A stretch of 8,061 bases of DNA from Moraxellaceae bacterium (GCA_002401525.1 NVTH01000156.1:1-8061), one strand, 5' to 3'. Positions 1 through 6,867 are shown, counted from the first letter of the stretch. Translations and numbers: made by a program. The notes: generated from the letters alone by a model not told the origin.

Positions 1-40
1 CTATTCTGTTGTTACTATCCAATAACAACAGAATAGTTTT
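1..40. terminator. Perfect 14-bp inverted repeat, candidate intrinsic terminator at the window edge
   Basis: The arm CTATTCTGTTGTTA (1-14) is exactly complementary to TAACAACAGAATAG (23-36), with an 8-nt loop, and TTTT follows at 37-40. Read on the plus strand this is a stem with a short T tract, fitting a terminator for a gene entering from the left. Read on the minus strand it lies about 25 bp past the stop of the phosphatase-kinase gene and could end that transcript too, but the T tract that would need lies outside the window. The stem is A/T rich, so it is weaker than its length suggests. The inverted repeat is seen directly; terminator function is inferred. Confidence 0.5.
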
Positions 41-61
41 CAACATCAAGTTGTTTTTAGC

Positions 62-1813
62 CTACATCATTTCAAGAAAATACAGCCAACTCGCCACCAA
101 ACTTAAACCAAGCAACGCTGACACGCCCTGCCAAAATCGAATCGGATTGCGTTCTAATAAAGGTTTGGGGAGGTTTTTCAAAAACACCTGATTCGGGTGA
201 CTCAGATCAAATAGAAATTCTGACACGTCGCCATAGCGTAATTCTTGACTCACACTCAAGGCCTTTTTTAACGCCCCATCCACCCAAACTGGGATTAACG
301 GATTTAAGCTAAAAGAAGGCACGTAGTTTAAATTCGAAAAATCTCGGTATTGCTGACAAGATTGGTATTTCTCGCCGAATGGACGAGCCCCAGTCAACAT
401 TTCATAAGCAATAATAGCCAAAGAAAACTGATCCGATTGCGTATTAGCTTTTTTACCAATTCGATATTCCGGGGCGGAATAGTCTGCCGTGCCCAAGACC
501 ACGTCGCGCTCGATGGGCGATTCGATCTCATGGATCCCAGCCACGTAACAAGAACCAAAATCGATTATTTTCACCACACCGTCTTTAGTGATCACAATGT
601 TGTCGGGTTTCAAATCTTGATGCAGAGTTTCTTTACGATGAAACGAACGCACCCCTTTAATCACTTGCTGGAGGATATCCACCACAACGCGCACATCGGG
701 TTGAGGGTTTTCTTTAATCCACGCCGCCAAGGTTTGCCCGTCCACGTGTTCGCACAAATAATACAGAAAATGCCTGGGGCGCTCGGGCTCAATAATTTTA
801 ACCACATGATCACTGGCTACTCGCTTGCCCACCCACGGTTCCATCACAAAGCGTTCAATGTAAGCCAAATCGTCATCAAAATTCACCGACGGCGTTTTCA
901 TCACCAACAACGCTGCATCAGGGTCTTTACTGTCTTTCACCACGTACAACTGACTTCGCGCACTAGCATGAATGGTGTCCAACACTTTATAGCCGTCAAT
1001 CACCATCCCTTTAGACAGGTCGGGAGGGAACGGCAATTCAGCCAATTTACTGTAGGCGTCCTCTTGATTTTCAGAGGCCAGGGTTTGGAATTTTAAAAAC
1101 TGACAACTTAAATTATCACCGCTCCCAGCCTCCAACGCTTGCTCAATAAGCTGATCGGCAACGCCACTTTGACCGCCGTAAAAATTACCAGCGCTCTTTT
1201 TGAGTTCCGCCGAATTAAGGAAATCATGAATGCCGTCAGTAGTGAGCAGAAACACATCCCCCGCTCGCACATCGAAAGAACGGTAATCAATGTCTAAATT
1301 TATTTCTAAGCCCATCGCGCGCGATAAATAGCGGGTTTCTGGATTCACCTGAATCGCATGGTCATTGGTCAACAATTCCAGCGCGCCACTTCGGTAGCGA
1401 TAAATGCGGCTGTCTCCGGCATGGAAAATATGCCCAGTGCGGGACTTCACGATGAGAGTGCTCATCGTCGTGATGTAACCACGGCGATTTTCTAAAAACC
1501 GCTGACTCTGCCCGTACAACCAACGGTTCAATGCCGTTAATACTTTCTGTCCAGAAGTTTTTACGGTCCAGGAATCCGGAGTGCTGTAGTAATCGGAAAG
1601 AAAATTATGCACGCAACTTTCACTGGCTTCCTTACCGGCTTCGGAGGCACTCACACCATCCGCAATCACCGCCACCACGCCTTTAGTGGTTAACAGTTCC
1701 CCCTCAGGAACTCGCACCCCAATGGAGTCTTCATTTTCCTCTTTGATGCCGGCTTGGCTAGCCTGGTCAATCAGCACTTTGGTATCAAATGCAAGGTGGG
1801 CTACGCTATCCAT
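62..1813 (-). CDS. Bifunctional PP2C-type protein phosphatase / Ser-Thr protein kinase with C-terminal membrane anchor
   Basis: A 583-residue protein with two opposed signalling domains. Residues about 12-245 form a PP2C (PPM) metal-dependent phosphatase: ENEDS (26-30), ADGVS (51-55), GDSR (133-136), TTDG (191-194) and GDN (232-234) supply the metal-binding aspartates D29, D52, D193 and D233, so it looks active. Residues about 273-540 form a protein kinase: putative ATP lysine K306 in VMK, catalytic loop HQDLKPDN (398-405) with D400 and N405, DFG at 418-420, APE at 447-449. The glycine-rich loop is degenerate (IHASARS, 281-287) and HRD is HQD, so it is a non-RD kinase. A hydrophobic segment at about 559-580 ends the chain, which suggests tail anchoring with both domains in the cytoplasm. 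The ATG is backed by AAGGA (1820-1824) at good spacing. From memory, Pseudomonas homologues of this architecture sit beside nitrate/nitrite assimilation genes; no such neighbour is visible here. Substrate unknown. Confidence 0.93.
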   Translation of the reverse strand: MDSVAHLAFDTKVLIDQASQAGIKEENEDSIGVRVPEGELLTTKGVVAVIADGVSASEAGKEASESCVHNFLSDYYSTPDSWTVKTSGQKVLTALNRWLYGQSQRFLENRRGYITTMSTLIVKSRTGHIFHAGDSRIYRYRSGALELLTNDHAIQVNPETRYLSRAMGLEINLDIDYRSFDVRAGDVFLLTTDGIHDFLNSAELKKSAGNFYGGQSGVADQLIEQALEAGSGDNLSCQFLKFQTLASENQEDAYSKLAELPFPPDLSKGMVIDGYKVLDTIHASARSQLYVVKDSKDPDAALLVMKTPSVNFDDDLAYIERFVMEPWVGKRVASDHVVKIIEPERPRHFLYYLCEHVDGQTLAAWIKENPQPDVRVVVDILQQVIKGVRSFHRKETLHQDLKPDNIVITKDGVVKIIDFGSCYVAGIHEIESPIERDVVLGTADYSAPEYRIGKKANTQSDQFSLAIIAYEMLTGARPFGEKYQSCQQYRDFSNLNYVPSFSLNPLIPVWVDGALKKALSVSQELRYGDVSEFLFDLSHPNQVFLKNLPKPLLERNPIRFWQGVSALLGLSLVASWLYFLEMM

Positions 1814-1901
1814 TACAATTCCTTCGACGCTAAAAAAGCGCTTATATTAACCTAGAAATCTCAGTGGAGCATAAAAGCGCCCACAACAGAAAATTCAGCA
1901 C
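1814..1901 (-). promoter_or_regulatory. Leader and weak promoter candidate for the phosphatase-kinase gene
   Basis: This stretch lies between the upstream terminator and the start codon, so a promoter is expected here. On the minus strand a -10-like TAATAT occurs at 1849-1844, about 30 bp before the ATG, with no good -35 box at 16-18 bp spacing. The palindrome AAGCGCTT (1836-1843) overlaps the probable transcription start area. The ribosome binding site GAAGGAATT (1825-1817) is clear. The promoter call is weak; the RBS is well supported. Confidence 0.3.
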
Positions 1902-1934
1902 AAAAAAAAGCACCCAATCAATTGAGTGCTTTTT
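1902..1934 (-). terminator. Rho-independent terminator of the DUF2333 gene
   Basis: The arms AAAAAGCAC (1905-1913) and GTGCTTTTT (1926-1934) pair perfectly. After one C/A mismatch, CAA (1915-1917) and TTG (1922-1924) extend the stem around a TCAA loop. On the minus strand the stem is followed by a run of eight T (complement of 1902-1909), the canonical form. It lies 50 bp past the DUF2333 stop codon and upstream of the phosphatase-kinase gene, so it should uncouple the two. No plus-strand gene ends nearby, so the minus orientation is the relevant one. Confidence 0.85.
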
Positions 1935-1984
1935 AAAACTCGATCTAATCCCCATCAAACAATGACCGGGTTATGTCTACCGAT

Positions 1985-3022
1985 TTAGCCTTGCAACAAT
2001 AATTGGCGCAAATCAATCATCCCAGCATTGGCTCTAGAAATATAATTCGCCATGATTAAAGAGTGATTCGCTACCAAACCAAAACCACCACCATTTAAAA
2101 TAATGGGGCTCCAGACCGTATCTTGGCAGGACTCCAACTCACGAATTATTTGTTGCACGCTGGCCAAGGCATTTTTCTTTTCGAGCACATCATGGAAGTC
2201 CACTTCGATGGCACGCAAAAATTGTGTTAAAGCCCAGGTAGCACCGCGAGCTTCATAGAACACATCATCCAGTTTAAGCCAAGGCGTCTGAACCGAGATT
2301 TCAGCAGTATTAGGGGTGGACTGCTGAGCGGCAGCATCACCCGCCAAATCAGTATTAATTCTTGAGTGCTCGACACTAGCACTTAGGCGCTGAGAAAGGC
2401 TGCCCAGTCGCGTCTCAACATCTTGAAGCCAATTTCTTAAATTGTCCGCGCGGGCATAAAACTGCACGTTATGACGCTCTTTATCCAACAAACGAGCTTT
2501 AAAGCGCTCTAAGGCCACAATGCCCTTCTTGTACTCGCCTTCAGACGAAGGCAATATCCAATCCTTATGGCCTATATTAAACGAGGGTTCCGCGACAGCA
2601 AGGTCCACATCTTCTGTGGACTGCGATTGAGAACGCGCGATGTCTTTTCTCATCGCTCGAGTCAAATCTCGAACCTGCACCAATGCACCAAACTCAAACG
2701 CAGGCATGTTGTCTAGAAATAAAAACGGCGGCAATTTATCATTGCTGGTGAATCCCCCGGGCTTATGAAGTAGCGAATCCGCGACATTGATCACCGTTTG
2801 AGTAGTGGCATAGCCCACCACCTGATGCTCTCGCGGCACCGGGCTCATGGCCGGCTCAGCACTGACCCAAAGAGTAATTGCATACATCACCGCAACTAAC
2901 AGGCCGACGCCCATACCCAGCACAGAAGTGAAGCCTTTTGAGCCTCCAGTTGAGGGCGTACCGCCCTTCACTCCAGCCATTTTATCCTTCACCATTTCAC
3001 TCAAATCTGCCATATCATTCAC
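1985..3022 (-). CDS. DUF2333 family membrane-anchored protein of unknown function
   Basis: A 345-residue protein that I recognise as DUF2333, a family common in Pseudomonas and marine gammaproteobacteria with no known biochemical role. A short polar N-terminus (1-32, rich in Lys, Gly, Ser and Thr) precedes one hydrophobic segment at about 33-54; the rest is probably periplasmic, as for a signal-anchor protein. The family-typical stretches are GYATTQTVI (70-78), KPGGF (87-91), FGALVQVRDL (111-120), SQSQSTED (131-138), QFYARADNL (187-195) and ETRLGSLSQRLSASV (203-217). Length is normal for the family and no frameshift is seen. The longest reading starts at GTG (3022-3020), without a clear Shine-Dalgarno; an in-frame ATG three codons later (3013-3011) is an equal candidate. 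The gene is divergent from dsbD and is followed by a strong terminator, so it is probably monocistronic. Family assignment is firm; function is not assignable from sequence. Confidence 0.9.
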   Translation of the reverse strand: MNDMADLSEMVKDKMAGVKGGTPSTGGSKGFTSVLGMGVGLLVAVMYAITLWVSAEPAMSPVPREHQVVGYATTQTVINVADSLLHKPGGFTSNDKLPPFLFLDNMPAFEFGALVQVRDLTRAMRKDIARSQSQSTEDVDLAVAEPSFNIGHKDWILPSSEGEYKKGIVALERFKARLLDKERHNVQFYARADNLRNWLQDVETRLGSLSQRLSASVEHSRINTDLAGDAAAQQSTPNTAEISVQTPWLKLDDVFYEARGATWALTQFLRAIEVDFHDVLEKKNALASVQQIIRELESCQDTVWSPIILNGGGFGLVANHSLIMANYISRANAGMIDLRQLLLQG

Positions 3023-3411
3023 ACATTCTATTGGGAGTTTTTAACATGATCAGGGGCCGCTGCTCAATGATGTCAGCCTAGCCTGAGCCGGAAAATAATT
3101 GTCCAGCATCTTAGCATAACCCTACCCCCGAACCACCACTTATCGGTGCTTAACCACCCCCTTGATAACAGAGAAACTCTCCCAGAATGCGACTCTAAAC
3201 CAACAAATTCGCCCTAACCCACCTAAAATTACTAAGCAAGGGCCACTCTTCGATGCGAGCACCACTGGAACTTCTAGCCGGGTTAGCGATCTTAATAAGG
3301 ATCCACCCACAAACAAGGCAGAAACTTGTAAAATTCGCCCCTTAACGTATTCACCCGACAATTAATGCTATGGTTGGGCTTCGTAAAATCTTTTATTGAG
3401 AACAAAGAGTT
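3023..3411. other. 389-bp divergent intergenic region without a convincing gene
   Basis: It separates the starts of the DUF2333 gene (leftward) and dsbD (rightward), so it must hold two outward promoters. Short reading frames on both strands (about 67 and 73 codons) lack family resemblance and Shine-Dalgarno sequences and overlap each other, so I do not call them. On the minus strand TGGACA (3102-3097) resembles a -35 box for DUF2333, but no -10 box stands at proper distance. No tRNA, riboswitch or insertion-sequence end was recognised. The region is long for a housekeeping promoter pair, so operators or a small RNA are possible but not shown. Confidence 0.5.
3362..3389 (+). promoter_or_regulatory. 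Candidate sigma-70 promoter for dsbD
   Basis: TAAAAT (3384-3389, five of six matches to TATAAT) lies 16 bp after the weak -35 hexamer TTAATG (3362-3367). It would place the transcript start near 3396, giving a leader of roughly 15 nt that carries AAAGAG (3404-3409) just before the ATG. Assigned by eye from consensus similarity. Confidence 0.3.
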
Positions 3412-5379
3412 ATGCTGTATCCCAGATCCTTCCTTAGCCTCCTATTGCTAATCACTCTGAACCTCTTTTCGATTTCAGGGCATGCAGAGGGATCACTCCT
3501 CGGGGGGCAATCTAAGCTGTCATCATTGTTCTCCGATAGCGGCTTCGAAGAACCGGAGTTCCTTGACGTCGACGATGCCTTTGTCCTGACGTCCCAGCAA
3601 AACGGTCGCAAACTCAACCTCAGCTGGAAAAACGCAGACGGCTACTACCTCTACAAAGACCGCTTTAAATTCTCTCTCGAACCCACCGGCACCAAGTTCA
3701 CGCTGTCGCAGCCTACATTCTCCAACCCAGGCAAAGAAAAAGACGACGCGGTATTTGGCTTGGTACAGGTCTATTACCATGATGTCACGGTGAACTTAAG
3801 CATTGAGTTTGCTGACCCCTTAGCGGATGACGCAATCAACCCTCCCGCTTTAACGCTAGTGGCCCAATACCAAGGCTGCGCTGACGCGGGCTTATGCTAT
3901 CCACCGCAAAAACGCCGCATCGAAATCGATCTAGGCAAACTTGCCGCCATGCCAGCTCCCTCAAACCCAACTTCCCCAAATCAAACTCAATCTTTCGGCT
4001 CGCAATCGCCCAGCACTCAACCCGCCATCGCCGCGTCCACTCCTCTGTCTCTTAGCGTGGATCAAAACGTCACTTCACTGCTAAAAAACGCCAATTTATT
4101 TTGGGTGCTATTAACGCTCTACCTACTGGGATTAGGTTTATCGTTTACGCCCTGCGTACTACCGATGGTGCCTATTCTCACTAGCATCATCGCCGGGCAG
4201 GAAAAAGACCTCTCCACCGCCAAGGCCTTCACTCTGTCACTGGTATACGTTTTAAGCATGGCCCTCACGTACGCCTTGGCCGGTGTATTGGTGGGCTATT
4301 TTGGGCAAAAAGCCAACATTCAAATGTACCTGCAATCGCCTGCAGTCTTGATAAGCTTCGCTGCTGTATTCGTTTTACTGGCGTTTTCAATGTTTGGGTT
4401 TTACGAATTAAAATTGCCCTCGGGACTGCAAAATAGACTCGATGCGCTCAATCAAAAACAACAAGGTGGCAAATACATTGGCGTGGCACTGATGGGCGTT
4501 CTGTCTGCACTAGTGGTCTCGCCTTGTGTTTCAGCTCCCTTAATTGGCGTGCTCACCTATATCAGCACTACCGGTGACGGGCTGTTTGGCGGCATTAGTT
4601 TATTCGCGCTCGCCCTGGGCATGGGCACGCCGTTGATACTGATTGGCACTAGCGGTGGTAAATTGCTTCCCAAAGCAGGGGCATGGATGGAGCAAGTCAA
4701 AGCATTCTTCGGGCTACTGTTACTGGCGGTGGGCATCTGGCTTTTAGAGCGCATCATTCCCGGCGCCCTGACTTTATTTTTATGGGGTTCACTGTTATTG
4801 ATTGGCGGCGTTTATCTCGGAGCATTCACCAGTACTGAGCCAGGCTGGGGTCGCACCAAACAAGGCGTCTGTATTTTAGCCATGGTCTACGGCGTGCTGT
4901 TAATTATTGGCGCTGCAAGCGGGCAAGAAGACCCTCTTCGCCCGCTTCATTTAACGTTTTCCTCATCAGCCCCAGACGGCAACGGCGTAGCTTCCGCTAA
5001 TCACCGCGCTTATATCAAGGTCGATAACTTACAACAATTAGAACAACAGCTCGCCCTCGCCCAAAGTAATAGCGAGTACGTTATGTTGGATTTTTACGCC
5101 GACTGGTGCATTTCCTGCAAAGTATTTGAGCGCCAAGTATTTGCCAACCCCCAGGTTCAAGACACCTTAAAATCCACTCGCTTGTTACAGGCAGACCTGA
5201 GCGATCTCAATGCAGACGGCCAACAATTGCTGCAACACTTCGGTCTATTTGGATTGCCCGCCATTTTGTTTTTTGGTCCCCGTGGTGCAGAACTGATCGA
5301 CGCCAGGGTGCAAGGCGAAATGCACGCCGCGCAATTTCTAAATCACCTGCAGACAAAGGTATTCGGGGCAACGATTTAA
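3412..5379 (+). CDS. dsbD: Protein-disulfide reductase DsbD (thiol:disulfide interchange protein)
   Basis: DsbD carries electrons from cytoplasmic thioredoxin across the inner membrane to periplasmic partners such as DsbC, DsbG and cytochrome c maturation thioredoxins. The 655-residue protein has all three modules. A signal peptide at 1-25 (hydrophobic 8-21, likely cleavage after GHA) leads to the periplasmic alpha domain, with redox pair C156 and C162 in QGCADAGLCYPP. A Pro/Ser/Gln-rich linker (about 180-215) joins it to the membrane beta domain of about eight helices (228-500), with C248 in FTPCVLPM and C372 in VSPCVSAPL. The C-terminal thioredoxin-like gamma domain (about 530-650) has C566 and C569 in DWCISCK and cis-proline P616 in FGLPA. 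All six catalytic cysteines are present, so it should be active. The length is somewhat above the E. coli protein, mainly in the linker. The start is set by the signal peptide; the Shine-Dalgarno is poor. It is the first gene of the rightward cluster, with aroQ 82 bp downstream. Confidence 0.96.
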   Translation: MLYPRSFLSLLLLITLNLFSISGHAEGSLLGGQSKLSSLFSDSGFEEPEFLDVDDAFVLTSQQNGRKLNLSWKNADGYYLYKDRFKFSLEPTGTKFTLSQPTFSNPGKEKDDAVFGLVQVYYHDVTVNLSIEFADPLADDAINPPALTLVAQYQGCADAGLCYPPQKRRIEIDLGKLAAMPAPSNPTSPNQTQSFGSQSPSTQPAIAASTPLSLSVDQNVTSLLKNANLFWVLLTLYLLGLGLSFTPCVLPMVPILTSIIAGQEKDLSTAKAFTLSLVYVLSMALTYALAGVLVGYFGQKANIQMYLQSPAVLISFAAVFVLLAFSMFGFYELKLPSGLQNRLDALNQKQQGGKYIGVALMGVLSALVVSPCVSAPLIGVLTYISTTGDGLFGGISLFALALGMGTPLILIGTSGGKLLPKAGAWMEQVKAFFGLLLLAVGIWLLERIIPGALTLFLWGSLLLIGGVYLGAFTSTEPGWGRTKQGVCILAMVYGVLLIIGAASGQEDPLRPLHLTFSSSAPDGNGVASANHRAYIKVDNLQQLEQQLALAQSNSEYVMLDFYADWCISCKVFERQVFANPQVQDTLKSTRLLQADLSDLNADGQQLLQHFGLFGLPAILFFGPRGAELIDARVQGEMHAAQFLNHLQTKVFGATI

Positions 5380-5394
5380 AGCCCCAGCTTTAAA
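5375..5394 (+). other. Hairpin overlapping the dsbD stop codon
   Basis: TTTAAAGC (5375-5382) and GCTTTAAA (5387-5394) form a perfect 8-bp stem with a CCCA loop; the TAA stop (5377-5379) lies in the left arm. There is no T tract after it (GGAATAG follows), so it is not a canonical intrinsic terminator. It could stabilise the 3' end of dsbD mRNA or weaken readthrough into aroQ. Confidence 0.5.
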
Positions 5395-5418
5395 GGAATA
5401 GAGCAAATAAGGTATAAA
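5389..5418 (+). promoter_or_regulatory. Candidate promoter for aroQ
   Basis: TATAAA (5413-5418, five of six -10 matches) lies 18 bp after TTTAAA (5389-5394, four of six -35 matches). A second -10-like TATAGT (5426-5431) comes from the next copy of the tandem repeat but has no -35 partner. The -35 hexamer is also the right arm of the stop-codon hairpin. Inferred by eye. Confidence 0.3.
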
Positions 5419-5430
5419 AATAAGGTATAG
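5405..5430 (+). repeat. Two tandem copies of a 13-bp A/T-rich repeat ahead of aroQ
   Basis: AAATAAGGTATAA (5405-5417) is followed directly by AAATAAGGTATAG (5418-5430), 12 of 13 bases identical. Each copy carries a TATA hexamer, so the repeat duplicates a -10-like element. It lies 32-57 bp before the aroQ ATG. Head-to-tail copies of this length suggest either a paired protein-binding site or a small replication-slippage duplication. Confidence 0.7.
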
Positions 5431-5461
5431 TTCGAGCACTTAAATTGATAAGGGTTTGGCA

Positions 5462-5911
5462 ATGGCAACAATTTTGGTACTCAACGGTCCCAATCTAAAT
5501 CTTCTTGGCACGCGAGAGCCGGACCATTATGGCAACGATACCTTGCAGTCCATTAACCAGCGACTCAGCGATGCTGCGACTCAAGCCGGCCATACCCTAG
5601 AATCCTACCAAAGCAATGCCGAATTCGAGTTGATTGACAGGATTCACGCTGCCGGAAAATCCGCCGTAAGCTTGATTATTATCAATCCCGCCGCGTTTAC
5701 CCACACTAGCGTCGCCATTCGAGATGCCATTTTAGGGGTCAATATTCCGTTCTACGAAGTACACCTTTCCAACACCCACGCGCGAGAAAAATTTCGTCAT
5801 CATTCGTACTTTTCGGACATTGCCTTAGGGGTAATCACCGGTTTCGGCGCACAAGGTTATGAGTTCGCCTTACAGGCCGCCATTAAAACCTTAGCGGATA
5901 AAAAGGCCTAG
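5462..5911 (+). CDS. aroQ: Type II 3-dehydroquinate dehydratase
   Basis: It catalyses dehydration of 3-dehydroquinate to 3-dehydroshikimate, step three of the shikimate pathway to aromatic amino acids; the type II enzyme is a cytoplasmic dodecamer. The 149 residues match the family throughout: [13 protein letters not shown] (8-20) with N11 and R18, catalytic Y23 in [16 protein letters not shown] (50-62), [10 protein letters not shown] (74-83) with N75 and H81, EVHLSN (99-104) with catalytic H101, and [15 protein letters not shown] (111-125) with R112. Length is normal. I chose the ATG at 5462 because AAGGG (5450-5454) sits 7 nt upstream; an in-frame TTG two codons earlier would lie too close to it. 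It is 82 bp after dsbD and 62 bp before prmA and is probably co-transcribed with prmA. The accB and accC genes that usually follow aroQ in gammaproteobacteria are absent. Confidence 0.96.
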   Translation: MATILVLNGPNLNLLGTREPDHYGNDTLQSINQRLSDAATQAGHTLESYQSNAEFELIDRIHAAGKSAVSLIIINPAAFTHTSVAIRDAILGVNIPFYEVHLSNTHAREKFRHHSYFSDIALGVITGFGAQGYEFALQAAIKTLADKKA

Positions 5912-5973
5912 AACACCTAAGTTCAACGCCCCAAAACATTGAGCTTCACCAATACTTCCCCTAAGAGTTATTT

Positions 5974-6867
5974 ATGTCCTGGATACAATTTATTATTGAA
6001 ACTCAAGCCTCCGAACTCGAGGCGGTCGAAAACTTATTGGAACAATTAGGTTCCGTGGCCATCACTCTAGAGGACAATGCAGATACCCCTCTTTTTGAAC
6101 CGCCCCTCGGCACCACACCCGTTTGGCAAGACACACGGGTGATTGGTTTATTTGAACAGCAGTGCGATACCCAAGTGATTCAAAATGCCCTCAGCCAGCA
6201 ATTCGGTGAACAAACCCCGATCCGTTTTGAAATATTGGAAGACAAAAATTGGCAAACCGAATGGATGGAACATTACCACCCTATCCAGATGGGGCAACAA
6301 TTATGGATTTGCCCCGAATGGCAAACGCCTCCACAACCTGACGCCATCAATTTAATGCTCAACCCTGGTTTAGCCTTTGGCACCGGCACCCATCCCACGA
6401 CATCCCTGTGTTTAAAATGGTTGGATCAAGCGCAGCTGAATCAAAAAACTGTGATCGATTTTGGCTGCGGGTCCGGCATTCTTGGCATTGCAGCGCAACT
6501 GCTAGGCAGCCAAAGAGTCTATGCCGTGGACAACGACCCTCAAGCGCTAACGTCTACCCTCGACAATGCCGAGCGTAATCACGTTGCTGACAAAATCAGT
6601 GTTTTAAGCCCAGAACAAATGCAGGCATTGCACAGCAAAGACAACTTCAAAGCGGATGTGGTGGTGGCCAACATTCTTGCCAATCCTTTAATTTCATTGT
6701 CTGCCATGCTCGCCAACATGACAAAAACGGGCGGAGAAATCATTTTGTCAGGCATTCTAAACGAGCAAGTCGAATCGGTGACCCAGGCATACACGCCTTA
6801 CTTCAACGAGATTGAAGTCAAAAACGACGGCGACTGGTGCCTCATTTATGGGCGTAGAACTGGCTAA
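5974..6867 (+). CDS. prmA: Ribosomal protein L11 methyltransferase PrmA
   Basis: PrmA uses S-adenosylmethionine to methylate the alpha-amino group and lysine side chains of ribosomal protein L11 in the cytoplasm. The 297 residues match the family length. An N-terminal substrate-recognition domain (about 1-60, starting MSWIQFIIET) and linker lead to the Rossmann methyltransferase domain (about 90-297). Visible motifs are NWQTEWMEHYHP (92-103), PGLAFGTGTHPTT (131-143), SAM motif I in VIDFGCGSGILGIAA (160-174), the acidic ribose-binding region AVDNDP (184-189), NILANPL (233-239) and SGIL (259-262). The residue before PGLAFGTG is N130, where the family usually has Asp. The ATG is preceded by TAAGAG (5962-5967) at about 6 nt. 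The 62-bp spacer from aroQ contains no terminator, so the two are probably one transcript. Identification is secure. Confidence 0.96.
   Translation: MSWIQFIIETQASELEAVENLLEQLGSVAITLEDNADTPLFEPPLGTTPVWQDTRVIGLFEQQCDTQVIQNALSQQFGEQTPIRFEILEDKNWQTEWMEHYHPIQMGQQLWICPEWQTPPQPDAINLMLNPGLAFGTGTHPTTSLCLKWLDQAQLNQKTVIDFGCGSGILGIAAQLLGSQRVYAVDNDPQALTSTLDNAERNHVADKISVLSPEQMQALHSKDNFKADVVVANILANPLISLSAMLANMTKTGGEIILSGILNEQVESVTQAYTPYFNEIEVKNDGDWCLIYGRRTG

Noticed and set aside
350..1096. A 248-codon open frame on the plus strand
   Set aside because: It lies entirely antisense to the phosphatase-kinase gene, has no recognisable domain, and the minus-strand gene shows all motifs of two catalytic domains.
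3139..3169. TTATC...GATAA with an inner GGTG/CACC pairing
   Set aside because: The two short stems need an asymmetric five-base bulge; no T tract or conservation evidence supports a functional hairpin.
3140..3365. Overlapping 67- and 73-codon frames on both strands in the divergent intergenic region
   Set aside because: The plus frame starts at TTG without a Shine-Dalgarno, the two frames overlap almost completely, and neither product resembles a protein family.
5456..5461. TTG start for aroQ, two codons upstream of the chosen ATG
   Set aside because: It would lie directly against the AAGGG Shine-Dalgarno, and the family N-terminus ([10 protein letters not shown]) begins at the ATG.
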